This document shows positions 22,053 through 33,639 of a stretch of DNA of 64,000 nt, piece after piece. Each line of letters begins with the position of its first letter. Within the stretch, counting starts at the first letter, position 1. Source of the stretch: Metellina segmentata (Eukaryota > Arthropoda > Arachnida > Araneae > Tetragnathidae); assembly GCA_947359465.1 (NCBI GenBank), contig OX375883.1:95306293-95370292 (forward strand), in the 5' to 3' direction. A program made the translations under genes and the position numbers. The notes under the pieces are model-generated. The model saw nothing but the letters and a program-made list of their open reading frames with translations. It was not told the DNA's origin and searched no databases.

Positions 22053-24619
22053 GTTTAAAAATTAGTCAAATATTTCCATAACCCTGAAAAATGAAACATT
22101 TTTTTAGTGTAAACAAGGAGATAATATCTTTAATTCATTAACATTGGTATGATAGAAATATTTTGAGGTCTTGTATTAAATTTTTGTTTAGCGGCAATTG
22201 TTTCGCTTGGCAAAGCTAAGACCTAATTTAAAAAGAGTCTAGTACTTGCAGAATCATAAAAGAAATCTTTATGGATAACTCAGTTTGTCAAGATATCACA
22301 ACTGTCTTTTCATTTCGTCATGTACGAAATAATTATTTAAAACAAATATAAAAAGATTGAATACAGTAGCAGAAGTAAAAAATGTTATTTCTGGTCTTTA
22401 AAAGTACATTATTTTGTGTGAGGATTTATTTTGCGATGTCATCTCAAATCTGATTATGTTGAAAAAAACTGCTTTTAAAATGCAACTACAATTTGATTTG
22501 TATCTAAATCACAATCTGACATTCATTAAATCTCCAAATACTTTTTTTCATAATTTAAACTTTTAATCAGGGGTCATTTCATGTCAAATCACCCAGGGCT
22601 ATGTGCCATCATATCTCGGATATTTTTCACATTTTTTTTTATCTATTGCACTTTTGGTATCATTTTAGAAAAACCTTCCCATTTTACTTATTTTCAACCA
22701 ATACTATGACTGATCTTGGTATCAAATTAAAGCTAATGATTTTCTTGTAAGCTATAAAAGTGATACTAAGGGTTATAGAGTGTTGCCACTCATCAGGCTA
22801 AGTGATGTTTTTAAATTCTTTTCAGATGGTAGGTGAAATAGGTTGTAACCTCATAAACCACAACTAACACATGTACCATACTTTTTTTCTATATTAAGGG
22901 GAATCGGCACCATAATACCTTTATTTTTCTCTATGGTGTTTTTATTTACAATTTTTGTGCTATCTCATGCAATTTCATTTCAAGTGAAATTTGAGTTTTA
23001 AAAAAAATCTAATTTTCAAAGTAGTATTTTGAAATTAGTAGGTATAAGTAGTATCGGCAATTTTTGAAATTACACTTTTTTTTTCAAAAATTAACGTACA
23101 GTTTTAAAAAAATTTTTGATTGATTACTTAAGTAAAAAAAACTTTTATGCATTTAATTTTATATCAGTCAAACAGTTTCTGAGAAAAAAAATAAAACCTG
23201 AAATCATGCAAAAAAAAAACCACAAAAATAACTGTTTTTACATAAAATTTAAATTTTAAAAAAAATTCTGAAGTTATCACAAAAGTAATGCATAAATGTG
23301 TTATATATGGTTTCAGGAATATGTGGAAAAATATCAGCAATATAGATACAGTTAAAAAAAAAACCTTCTCACTTGGAATCAGATGGAATGCATAAAAACA
23401 AAGTGGGAGAAAACAGTATTTAAAGTTTTAAGTTAACAATATATTTTTTTAAATTTCAATTAAGATGAAGCTATAAATTTTTCCAGAAATACCTTAAGCA
23501 TTCCAAAGCATTTTAAAACATTTCTGCACCATGTCACACCTTCTTTTTTTCTTATGGCCCTTTCTCTTCTCCAAATTGCATTGTTTACAATTTTTCGAGC
23601 ACACTGAAATTTGGCATTCGATCTCTTTTTACGGTTGCAGTTTTTTCTCATGCTGATTATATTTGCACTTTTAGCAGTTTCTGGGTCAAGCTCTAGTCCA
23701 GCAGCTTTTTGAATACTTTGAATTGTTTTCATGATGCCAAAACTGTACTCACAAACAGCTTCAGAAGTGGCCAATTCAACTCGTGTTTTCGAAACGAAAG
23801 TTTCCTTTGGACACTTAGCCCATATCATGCTATGGAGACACTCATTTGCATTCTGAGTAGCACATCTTAAACACCTTTTAAGCAAGTCATCAGATGCTAA
23901 GGTCTGATATATTGGAAGAATTTTTGGTAAATTTATTTCATTTACAGGTGTTTGCACATGAAGCTTATGTGGTCCAGGCTTAATATTTTGACTTATAGCA
24001 TACTCGTAAAAACACCTAGAATCAGCTCCAGTAGGGCATTTGAAGTGTTGTGGTTTGGAATCAGTCGAAATACCATGGTACAATGTAGCATAAACTGCAG
24101 TTTTCATTGCTTGCAGGTTTCCTTTGTTATGCAGTATCACATTCTGGTAGTGCCGTTGGAGTTTTGTTATTGTCGGGTTGGATAAACTGCCATGAGATTT
24201 ACCGACCAAAGTAACACCTCGTTTTTTCCAAGTCGTAACACAATCCCGCAGCTGTTTTTTCAATCTTTTACTAACATGATTCACACATTCTTCTTTCTCA
24301 ATGACGACATCAGGGCCATAGACACCAGAGATATTGTGAAATGCTTTCGAATCGCCATCTGAAAGTAAAGTTGTGTATCGCATTCCCATCTTCTCAGATC
24401 TTTCCCACAACTTACGAGCAGCCTTCATTTCCATGGAGCTTGACGAACCAGCATGATTTATTTGACATAAACTTCTATGCCCTTCATACCAAAATCAGCA
24501 GAATTGTCCCTCATCATATTTTTAGCAACCATGCAATCATGGCAAAATTTCGACATAACTTCAAAATCAATAATGTAACCTGTCGTTAACCTGTTGCACA
24601 GCCAACTCCAAGAAGTGAA

Positions 24620-27165
24620 CAGGGTTCATACAAATTTTCACAAATCAAAATCAAGGAGTATCTAAGGAGTTTTCAAGGAGTGATTTTTAAAATTTCAAGG
24701 AGTACGTTTTTACATAACTTTACCGATTACACCAATAAATCATGCTATGCTACAAATTTAAAAGTAGACTAGTTTAAAAAATATTTAAAATACCTTACTT
24801 AAAATTTAAGTATAATTAACCTCTAACACACTTTTAATTGTTAGAGGTTAATTATAACATCTTACCATAAAACCTCATTAAGTGCATTGATAAAAAAATA
24901 ACAAACTCAATAATTTTCATACATAGTTTAATTAAAAAAAAGGTTACAAATTTTTTAGATCTGCTTTTTTTGCAGTTATTTGTACAGCAATTTCATCTAG
25001 TGTAATGTTTTTTTCTTTAACGGTTTTTCTGAGGCTGTTTGACTTAATAAAAAAAGAAATGTCTCTTTTTGCCTCTCCTTTCTGAGCAAGCTCATCTGCT
25101 TCTTTTTCATTATACACAATATCTTTCTGGAGACAACATCCTTTTTGTTCCAAATAATCTATTTCTTCCTCAATCAATTTCCTTTTGACTCCTACCCCTT
25201 TGTTTTGGTTACATTTTTGAGTCTCCAAAAAATCTTGATATTTGCCCCTTGCTGCGGAAGCAGATAGCCTTAGTTCCTTTGTTATGTTAACATTCTTAGC
25301 ACCTCCATGGATTTTAAAAAAATCGTGAATTTTTCTTTGAGCAATATAGGATTCATCCTTTAAATTTTCCACGTCAATATATTTATTGACTTAAAACCCT
25401 CTTTCTACAGATGCCTGGCCATGTGACAGTATCAGGAGCATCTTAAAGAAGTCCAACAGGTCTCCATACTTTTCCTCCTTTAAAAAGGAATAATAGAATT
25501 CATCAAGACACATTGTTTTGGGATTAAAATTCTTGAATTCCACCGAGAGGTTCTTTTTTATATCTTCTAAAAATTCAAGATATAATAGAAGAATTTTTCC
25601 CCCTTTTCATTTTCTTTTGTGACTTCTCTTTTGATTTTATCATATAATTAGGATTAATGCATGATACATTTCTTACAAATGAGTAGGTAATTGGGCACTT
25701 TTTCATTAAATGTTGTATTAAATTAATGACTAGATTTTTACAATCATTTTTCAACAGTAGAGCATTTCCTTCTGTTATCTTTTTCTCATAATTTTTTTCC
25801 TTTAACATCTTAACAGCAGTGAAACTTAAACTTATTTTATGTTTAGATTCATGAAGAGATGAATCATCAAAATCAAATTCACTCAACTTCTTCACTGATG
25901 AAATTTCTTCAATGCTTTCAGGTTTAATTACTTTGAAAAGTTTCAGTAAATTGCAAACAACTTTCAAAATATCCTGGCCCAAAAAGGGAAGCATAGGTTT
26001 ATCTGTCTGGGTAAAGTTCCAGAAAAGGTGCAATTAATTTTGCAACAGAGAGGAATGCATTGAATTTGATTTCAATATATAGATCTTTTACAGCCTCCAA
26101 AATCACTGAAAACGATTTGCACGTAGCTTTTGGAAAGACCCCCTTTTCAATTTCAGTGAAATATTTAATTACATCATTCCATATATCCAAAGCTCTTTCA
26201 GTAGCCGGGCAGTTTTCCAGCCACCTGTGGTTGCAAAACTTTATATGAAATTTTTTTGTATAAGATACTTTCATATAATCATCTCTTCTAGCTGGAGAAT
26301 CTTTGAAATACCAATACAATGCATTTAAAATTTCTGTTATATTCCACTGAGTGGAAGAAACTCCTTTATTTAATGAATTATTAATTATATGCAGCCCACA
26401 GCTGCCTACAGTTACACACTGCACATTGAATTCTTTCCCTAAACTTTCTTGTAATTTTTCATAAAATTTCCAATTGACAGCAGGGCCATCCATAGATACA
26501 TGCAATAACTTTTTCAGATCTATCTTCGATGTAGCCTCGTAAAAAGCTTTCAGCAAATTCTAAGAAGTAGAATGACCCAAAAATATTGAAGTTAAGTACT
26601 GAGTCCTTACCCTGTTATCGTCAGGATTCCAATACCGGATGTGTACATCCATCTGCTTCTTTTGGTTGGTGATGTTAAGCGTTTCATCAAACAGCAATGT
26701 GTGATATCTTTTAGGTATTTATTCATTACACTTTCACAGTAAGGTGCAATACCAAAAGGACATAAATATCTTGCCTTAGATTCAAGTAAGGCATTCGTTG
26801 TTTATTCTATTGATTTACTGGCAAACGACGAGGGCCATAACTTTTCGAAGCGATAAGAGATTTGCTACACTAAGGGGCGGAGTGAAGGTCATGATGAATG
26901 GGATGATGTTTTGGTATGACCCACGTGAAAGAAAACGGTTCTTTGGAAAACGGAAGAACCGAATTTTTTTATTTCGAAAACGAAAACGGCTACGGATTGT
27001 AAGCATTTTTATCTGGAGATAAATGTTTTACAGAAATGTTCAAAAATGAAAATCAAGGAGTTTTAAGGAGTCCAACCCCAAATTCAAGGAGTTTCCATAG
27101 TGCTTGAAAATGAAAATCGTTTTCAAGGAGTTCTTAAGGAGTTTTCAAGGAGCGTACGAACCCTG
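24620..27165 (-). mobile_element. hAT element with 5-bp target duplication
   Basis: The ends are CAGGGTTCATAC (24620) and, reversed, CAGGGTTCGTACG (27165). They carry repeated sub-terminal AAGGAGTTTT/CAAGGAGT phrases and are flanked by GTGAA at 24615-24619 and 27166-27170. Removing the element plus one GTGAA rejoins the host transposase reading frame exactly at RGHTS/LLGVG, so five bases is the true duplication. It contains a fragmented hAT transposase. Confidence 0.85.
24944..26556 (-). pseudogene. hAT transposase, fragmented
   Basis: The 26556-25999 frame carries the hAT catalytic core: LLHVSMDGPAVNWKFYEKL, then VTVGSCGLHIINNSLNKG, WYFKDSPARRDDYM and KFCNHRWLENCPATERALDI. The 26033-25575 and 25372-24944 frames continue it with a C-terminal coiled, lysine-rich tail. 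Frame breaks lie near 26010 and 25400-25570. The N-terminal part with a BED finger is not legible (26560-27000). It belongs to the element at 24620-27165. Confidence 0.78.
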
Positions 27166-27870
27166 GTGAAGTATGTCCACGAGTTAGCCATGTCCCATCG
27201 AATGATACTGCAATGTCAGTTATACGAGATTCATTCCCATTTGCTTTTATTACCTTTTTCCTCACTTTTTGTAAACTGTCATTACTTGCAGCAGAATATG
27301 CAAAAGTCAAGTTTTGTAAACATTTTTTAAATGTTGTAGATGAAAATATAGGTATATTCATCACCATACAAAAATGTTCTATTTCTGTAAAACCTCTGCC
27401 CATGTGAAGAAAAGCTTGGGAAATTTGCAAGTTCACTTCATGGGTTTTCTTCCTTATGATTGTGCAGTTCTTTGTAGGAGGTACAGCGACTGTTTTTGAA
27501 GTTTGAACTGATGTAATAATACATTCACAATGCTTGCATTTTAAATTCAAGGAATATGCAAAACCATACTTTGCTCCCAATTCAACATATAAACATTGCT
27601 TTTTACAAGTGGGACAGTTCAGGCAAAGAAATAAATCATTCAGTTTTTTTATAGTCAATAAAAATAAACTTGGATTCACTGTTTACTTCACCCTTTTCTG
27701 TAGAGGAATCTTTCAACATAGACACTCTTTCATTACCATGCTCAACAGTTGTTTTCGGATTATTGCACCATCTCTTGGCAGCCAAATCTTTATAATTACG
27801 TTGTTGTTTCCTTTTAGGCATATTTAAAAGCTTTTATCAGCAATTTCTATATGAATATTAAACAGTAGTA

Positions 27871-28310
27871 GACGATAGGTAGCACTAGATATCCAAACAA
27901 AATAAAATACTAGCAAAACAAAGTGAACAACGTTTGTAAACACGTGGGATTGCAGTTACAGTCTCAACGAAATTATTTCTTCTTCTTCTCTCGCTAATTT
28001 TATTTTCAATTTCATCAAAAACATATGTGTGGCTTAGAATCTGCAAGTGTGGAATTTGGTTTTTTGACGTTAAACCGTTTAGACGTTTGAAGATGATAGG
28101 TAGCACTAGATATCCAAACAAAATAAAATACTAGCAAAACAAAGTGAACAACGTTTGTAAACACGTGAGATTGCAGTTACAGTCTCAACGAAATAATTTC
28201 TTCTTCTCTCGCTAATTTTATTTTCAATTTCATCAAAAACATATGCGTGGCTTAGAATCTGCAAGTGTGGAATTTGGTTTTTTTGACGTTAGTTTCGCTT
28301 TTGGAACGGG
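27871..28310. repeat. 221-bp tandem duplication upstream of the Kolobok-like start
   Basis: GATAGGTAGCACTAGATATC at 27874 recurs at 28095. About 200 bp following it are nearly identical in both copies, through GCTTAGAATCTGCAAGTGTG. It lies between the transposase start codon and the right terminal repeat, so it may have duplicated the element's promoter. Confidence 0.85.
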
Positions 28311-28431
28311 TAATTTTTTAGTTGTCATACTAGAGCAACACAACGGGCTATTGATAACGGTCCGTGATCAGTCCCTTGAGGGAAGGAACCGAGGACAACA
28401 CCTCGTAATTTTGAACCACGGTCAGATGACG
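28311..28431 (-). mobile_element. SINE S1, 5'-truncated, reversed
   Basis: Read on the minus strand, CATCTGACCGTGGTTCAAAA through GGACTGATCACGGACCG to AAAAAATTACC matches the 3' third of the SINE at 9222-9545. The tRNA-like head is absent, which is typical of 5' truncation at insertion. Confidence 0.85.
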
Positions 28432-29108
28432 CTTTCAGAATGGGAAGATGCAAAGTCGGATGGTATTTAAAACCTTCATATATCAATAAATATTGCTCCA
28501 ATCTTCCTGAAACTTTCAGGGAACATTTTTAATGATTCATTTAACTATTTGAAATGAAATTTTTTTTCGGTATTTTAGACATTTTTGGGTGCTAACTCCC
28601 CTTAAGCAAATCTTGTACTTGTTGTGTTTTAAAAATAAGAAGAGTGTTTTTAGTGGCTAATGAAATAAAAATAATTTTATTTTGTAAATATTTTATTTCA
28701 AAATCAACTTTTTTAAATGTAAATTTAAAGATTATTTGAGACAAAAATAACTATTTTCTGCAGTTGTTTGTCAACCTTTTAATCTACTTTGTATGTTCGT
28801 TCTGATACAGATGATGTTAAAGGAACTGGAACTTCTTGGACTATATTTTCATAGGGCACCCAGCAGTAATCAGTTTTAGTTGGTCAAAAATATGTTCGTG
28901 AAGGGCCTGAATTGAACTGCATAAAACTTTTTAGGAATAATATTTAGTACTTCTCAGGTTTTGCTATCCGTAAAAGATTTGTGGAAAAAGAAAGTGGCCG
29001 TAAAAGATTTTTGAGAAACCGAAACCTTCTTCACCAAAATGTTTCTTCTGTCTAATGGCTTGAAGAAGTGGTTTTTTTCAGGTACTTACTATTGGTAATG
29101 AGTCTAGG

Positions 29109-29917
29109 GCAACTTTTTGCAACAAATGCAACTTTTTTCACACGTTCTACGCTTCATGTAAAGTACTAAAAACAAAATTCCTGCTACATGGGGTGCATTG
29201 TAAGTGAGTTATAACCGCAATATAAATGCAACTTTCTACATAAATGCAACTTTTTACAATTTTGCTTAAAATTAATTAATATGAAATTACTATTTCATTT
29301 TTTGCCCTCTGAATCAACCTTTCAAATCATGTGTGTTGAAATAAATAGCAAGAAATACTTTAACACATTGGTTGGCACTCGTGATAATCCAGAGCAAGCT
29401 TGTGTAATCGACTGCAGAGTTTGCGAGGTGAGTTTCGATCATCAATATGTTGTATCCTTGTAGGTGACGTTTTAAAATTTCTGAATGTTGAGCGAAAGGA
29501 TTTTGCGCTTCTGCTATCCGATACAGCATATTATATGACTGCGGCTGGAATCACACTCAATGTGCTTTATCCGTGATTGCTCCAAGTTACTTGAGTGGTA
29601 CACTTGCTTCACAACTGCAGAAAAAGTCCAATGCAACAATGTCAGTCAACATCAGTCTCTGTTGAGCACAGTTTTTCAATGTTAAAGAAATTACTGACCA
29701 AGGATTGACCATTCAACGATATCAACGTTATTTTGTATCTAATGAGGTGCAAATAAATTTTGAATTTTTTCACTTTTTACTAATAAGTTATTTTAGATTT
29801 TAGTGTATAAAAAATAAATGCAACTGTGACCCTGCTGCACAACTATATTTTCATAAATGCAACTTTAGGGAATGATAAAAGCAACTTTTCCCATTTTTAA
29901 TGCAACAAAACAGTTGC
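29109..29917 (+). mobile_element. Short hAT remnant inside the outer element
   Basis: The left end GGCAACTTTTTGCAACAAAT and the right end reversed GGCAACTGTTTTGTTGC bracket many copies of ATAAATGCAACTTT. Inside, the plus strand keeps a Cys-x2-Cys segment near 29413 (CRVCEVSFDHQYVVSL), a degraded LLLSDTAYYMTAAGITL block and the C-terminal HSFSMLKKLLTKD of a hAT dimerisation domain before a stop. It is a deletion derivative of a larger hAT. Target duplication is not clear. Confidence 0.7.
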
Positions 29918-29959
29918 CGTAGTAATGACATTTCATATCTTTCCTTCAGAAAATCTTCA

Positions 29960-30720
29960 TTTGCTGCCACCTCTGATGATATGAAAAACATCTAAATCCC
30001 CTTTATGTTTTTGGAGGCAAATTCAAACAATTCATATGCATTTAAAATTTGTCCCTCAACATTTCTTTGAAGACTTGCTCTTGTGGCAAGGCACTTTATT
30101 GTACCTTTTACACCATCACATGTATTTTTGACATGACTAGAGGCAAATGAATGCCATTCAACAGTCATACCATTGTCTTCTTTGTGATGACACAAATTTA
30201 TAAAGTTTTTGTAGTTCTTATATTGAGCTGAACTACCATCACTAAAATATATTACATCCTTTAACTACAGTAGTTCTTTTCTCAGATAACTGTAGAATTG
30301 ACTTTGGAAGATAAAAATGTTGTAGAGTTATGATTAAGACAGTCACTGATGAAGCATATTGACTTTAAGTTCAGTTATATTTGTAATAGATTACAAATGG
30401 GTGTGGTGTGACTTGAATGTTATGCCAGTGGAAACCTTGAGCAGCATCTTGCAAGATGCAGGTGTAATTTTATGCAAAATCTGCTAAAATTAGACAACAT
30501 TCATCACACAAATCTTCTTTTATTAGCTCTAAGTATTGACTCTGTGATTTGCCTATAAAGTTACGTTTTGTTAACTTTACGAATTTTGAAACTAATAAAT
30601 CATTAAAATTTTCCACTGATTTTACTAAAGTTTTGAGGAACGCTTGATCAGTTTGGAACCACTGCTTACATGTAACTGTTTCTTTAGTTTCAAAGTATTC
30701 TAACCACAAAATAATATTTT
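29960..30720 (-). pseudogene. Transposase-like protein of the outer element
   Basis: From 30709: WLEYFETKETVTCKQWFQTD, then DLCDECCLILADFA followed by a stop where family members continue ENY, then QDAAQGFHWHNIQVTPHP. After a degraded gap come VIYFSDGSSAQYKNYKNF, LCHHKEDNGMTVEWHSFASS and CDGVKGTIKCLATRASLQ, ending at 29992. DFA-x-NY, FSDG and CDG(V/I)G blocks recur in proteins I recall from many arthropod and cnidarian genomes as uncharacterised or transposon-derived. The aspartates suggest a DDE-type nuclease, but this is an inference. Frame breaks and stops make it inactive. Confidence 0.55.
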
Positions 30721-31879
30721 GGATGTCCAGTTCACTGGGACATTAAGGACAACAGTGAAGCATTCATTCCTGATTCCACATTACACACCAATTTTGGCAG
30801 TTCTTGATTCAGCATTTTTAAATGTATACCCTGCATCATGTTTAACATTCTGATGATATAAGCAAACACACTGAATGAATCTATCGAAAATTTACAGTTA
30901 CACATTCTCGTGGATGTAATTCATAAACCGTTGGTAAAACCTATCTTTTCTGAGGGAATCTTCTCTTTGAATGATAAGTAAACATTTTTTAAGTCATGCA
31001 ATATTAATCTTTTTGATATAAATTATCTTTTACCATGTTTTGTTGGCAAAGAAATACAATCTGTTTTATTATCTTTTTTGTCAACAAGAAAAATACATAA
31101 TTTTGTACCTGGTACTAGTTCAACCCATTGTTTATACTTTATAAAAATGGAAGACAGTTTTAAGACTTTTGTATACGATGTTTATGTGTTTCATAAATTA
31201 ATCACAACTTCCCTTTGTCAATCCTCAAACATTGAAAGAAAGGTGCATCTGTTGACTGCATATATTTTCAAAATTCACACATTTTGTTCTTAGGATTAAA
31301 AGTTCCCTTTCTTCTTTCCCAAGTTCAGAACACATACAAAGTTTTCTTGACTACATTCTACTTGAGTTGATGTAGTAGTTTTATTTCAAGTGTTGACCAA
31401 CTGAACACATTTCCATAAAAAACCAATAAAAAAACTTGATATCAGAATTTTTAGGTACTTAATATAACTTTGTAAATATAACAATTAAAAAATATACTGT
31501 ATTAAACCATAAAAATGCAGTGAAATAATGTATCCATCAAACAACCTTCCTCACAGAAATCTAAAGCATGACTGCACACGAATAATAGATGGGAGGAGGA
31601 GATCATTGGCTGGTGTTTTTTATTTATCCAAACAAGGCCATTCATGAAAACTTTTCCATATTGCTTGCAGTATATTTTTTTCTCCAGTTGAGGCAGGTGT
31701 ATAATTTGGAAAACAAGAAGGCTTTTCTAAATAATTTTTTCAATGATTTTCTGTTTCGCTGAATCAGAAAGGGTTTCTCTCTGCATCATTCTTTTGCCTA
31801 TTGAAACTGTAGTTTTTAATTATTGATGCAGATAAGTTTTTATTATTTTGTAACCACAGTTTCAACAATTCTCACAAAT
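30721..31879. other. Decayed interior of the outer element
   Basis: It probably once held the 5' half of the transposase gene, since the coding remains lie just downstream on the minus strand, but I cannot read it. Short frames (31078-31293 plus) have no domain. Confidence 0.35.
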
Positions 31880-32369
31880 TTGTGAGTTATTTAAGTTTCA
31901 AAAAGACCATACATTTATAGAAAACCATTGATTTTAAAGTAAAATGTTTGCATAAAAAATTTACTTTTTATTCCATAACCACAAAAAACACCCTTCTTTC
32001 TTTTAAATAACAAGTACATGATTTGCTCATTCTATAAAAAAATATGATGTATGTGTTAGTTGTGATTTATGAGGTATAGTCTATTCAATTTACCGACTGA
32101 AAAAATATAATAAAAATCACTTGACCGGATGAGTGGCAACACAATTGCCCTTAGTATCACTTTTATAGCTTATATTGAAAGAGAAAAGCATTAGCTTCAA
32201 TTTGATACCAAGATCAGCCATAGTATTGGTTCAAAAATAAATAAACAGGAAGGTTTTTCTAAAATGATACCAATAGTAAAATATCCAAAATCATGCAAAA
32301 ATACAAATTTTCCAAAAACTTCGCACATAGCCCTGTGTGATTTTACATGAAATGACAGATGAAAAGACA

Positions 32370-33310
32370 GAGAAAAAATTTCAACGGATTTGAAATCTGC
32401 GGAAAATTTCACATTAGATCAGTACCTAAATATATTATTTAAAAATAATATTTTTAGGTACTGATCTGACTGACGTCACGTCAGCCTTCATGTTCAAATA
32501 AACAGATTACATTTCTTGCCCTCTTAAGCAAAAGAAAACAAAATAAGAATTTTGGCCTGTATTGCTTAGTTCTTTTTGTAAAATCGAGATCGTTAAATAT
32601 AGATTGAAATTTTGAACAGATCTGTGGAAAAAACTTCTTTTAATAAACAATTTTTCAATTAAATATTTATATTTTCGCAAGAGATTGCGACATAACGCCA
32701 AATTCCCAGTTTGTTTGCGAAGCAAACCAACTCCATGTGCAACTCTGTTATGGTTGTTATCCAATTTGCGAAGCAAACAAGTTCTTAATATTCATAATTT
32801 CATTTGCAAAGCAAACCAAATTGAAATTTGCAGGGAATTCAATCAAATAGGCAACAAATTTCCACAAATTCATTCTTGTGGTGTACGTCGGTGTGTGTGT
32901 GCAATTAATACAACATGAATTAGAACACAATAATTTATTCCACAAGACGAAGAGAGACACAAGACGAACAAAAACCGAAAGGGAAAAATTAAGAAGTAAG
33001 AATATTGGTATGCGCTCCGTTCGCAATGCTTCGCGCATGTGCATTACAAACTTGCGCCGAGAGAGAAAGAGAGTGATATTACGCGAATCGTCTGCTTCTG
33101 ACAAGAACAACGAATTTCAATTCGTACTCTCCACATTCTAATAAGCTGCGAAACACCACGGGCAACACCATGATGGTTGTTATCCAATAGGCTATGAATT
33201 CTCAAACCAAATGGGAATTCGTAGCAGTCACCGGGGGTCAGCGAGCAGCAGTTACTCCTGACCCCACAAAAAGAACTGTCATGGGCAACGTCATGCTGGA
33301 CATGCAGGGG
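32370..33310 (+). mobile_element. Diverged Helitron family A-like segment
   Basis: TTTCAACGGATTTGAAATCT and GCGGAAAATTTCACA (about 32380) and repeated TTTGCGAAGCAAACC palindromes (about 32710, 32770 and 32810) match family A. The end, GGGCAACGTCATGCTGGACATGCAGG (about 33282-33307), is a mutated form of the usual GGGCAACGCCG...CTAG terminus. The 5' end is not found. A perfect-looking inverted repeat (ATCAGTACCTAAATATA and its reverse) lies at 32415-32462. Confidence 0.6.
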
Positions 33311-33639
33311 AAGTTATTTTATAAAACCTTATTAATGACTGACTTTTTCTAATATTGTTGCAAAATTCTGAAAATAAATATTTTAAAACAAAATAACATA
33401 CATGGGGAAAATTATTGGGTCATACGTAAAGTTTTGCGTTTTTTATGATAATAGGAGGCTCAGCAACCTGCTTGAAAAGCTTCGAGGATTGCTTTGCAAA
33501 CCAACACGCCTTTAGCATATCGTGCTTGTAATATGCTAAAAGAGCCCGCAAAAAGCGAATTTTCATTGCTGCGGAGGCGGTAAATTTTTTTAATTTAGAG
33601 AGAAATACCATCGAAGCAGTAAAAAACATAAGAAAATAT

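Larger units (their letters stand above)
23460..27821 (-). pseudogene. Kolobok/Mutator-like transposase, split by hAT
   Basis: The start ATG at 27821 opens with MPKRKQQRNYKDLAAKRW. After a frame change near 27650 the chain runs through CPTCKKQC and CKHCEC cysteine pairs to VSFDGTWLTRGHTS, with the first catalytic D in DGTW. There it is cut by the hAT (24620-27165). It resumes with IIDFEVMSKFCHDC, then MRYTTLLSDGDSKAFHNI (second D), EECVNHVSKRLKKQL, a basic region and STDSKPQHFKCPTG. It ends at 23460. Two to three frameshifts and a stop near 24440 add to the insertion. Intact members are about 500-600 residues. The block order is that of the PF20700-type family (recalled). It is inactive. Confidence 0.82.
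22900..28601 (-). mobile_element. TTAA-target transposon, Kolobok-like
   Basis: It is flanked by TTAA on both sides (22896-22899 and 28602-28605). Terminal repeats are GGGGAATCGGCACC (left) and, reversed, GGGGAGTTAGCACC (right). The empty site is visible in the other arm of the outer element, where TATAGAATGAGCAAATC replaces TATA-TTAA-GCAAATC. It encodes a transposase of the type named Mutator-like transposase domain in Pfam. The TTAA duplication argues for Kolobok rather than true Mutator, which makes 9-bp duplications. Length without the inserted hAT is about 3.15 kb. Confidence 0.8.
22571..32358 (-). mobile_element. Outer inverted-repeat transposon hosting a nest
   Basis: Its left end, GGGTCATTTCATGTCAAATC (22571), and its right end reversed, CTGTCATTTCATGTAAAATC (from 32358), belong to a long imperfect inverted repeat. 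The left arm is 22571-22895 and continues at 28606-28740 after the inserted element. The right arm is about 31880-32358. Arm length is about 450 bp. Coding remains of an unnamed DDE-like protein lie at 29960-30720 (minus). Target duplications are not clear. Confidence 0.75.
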
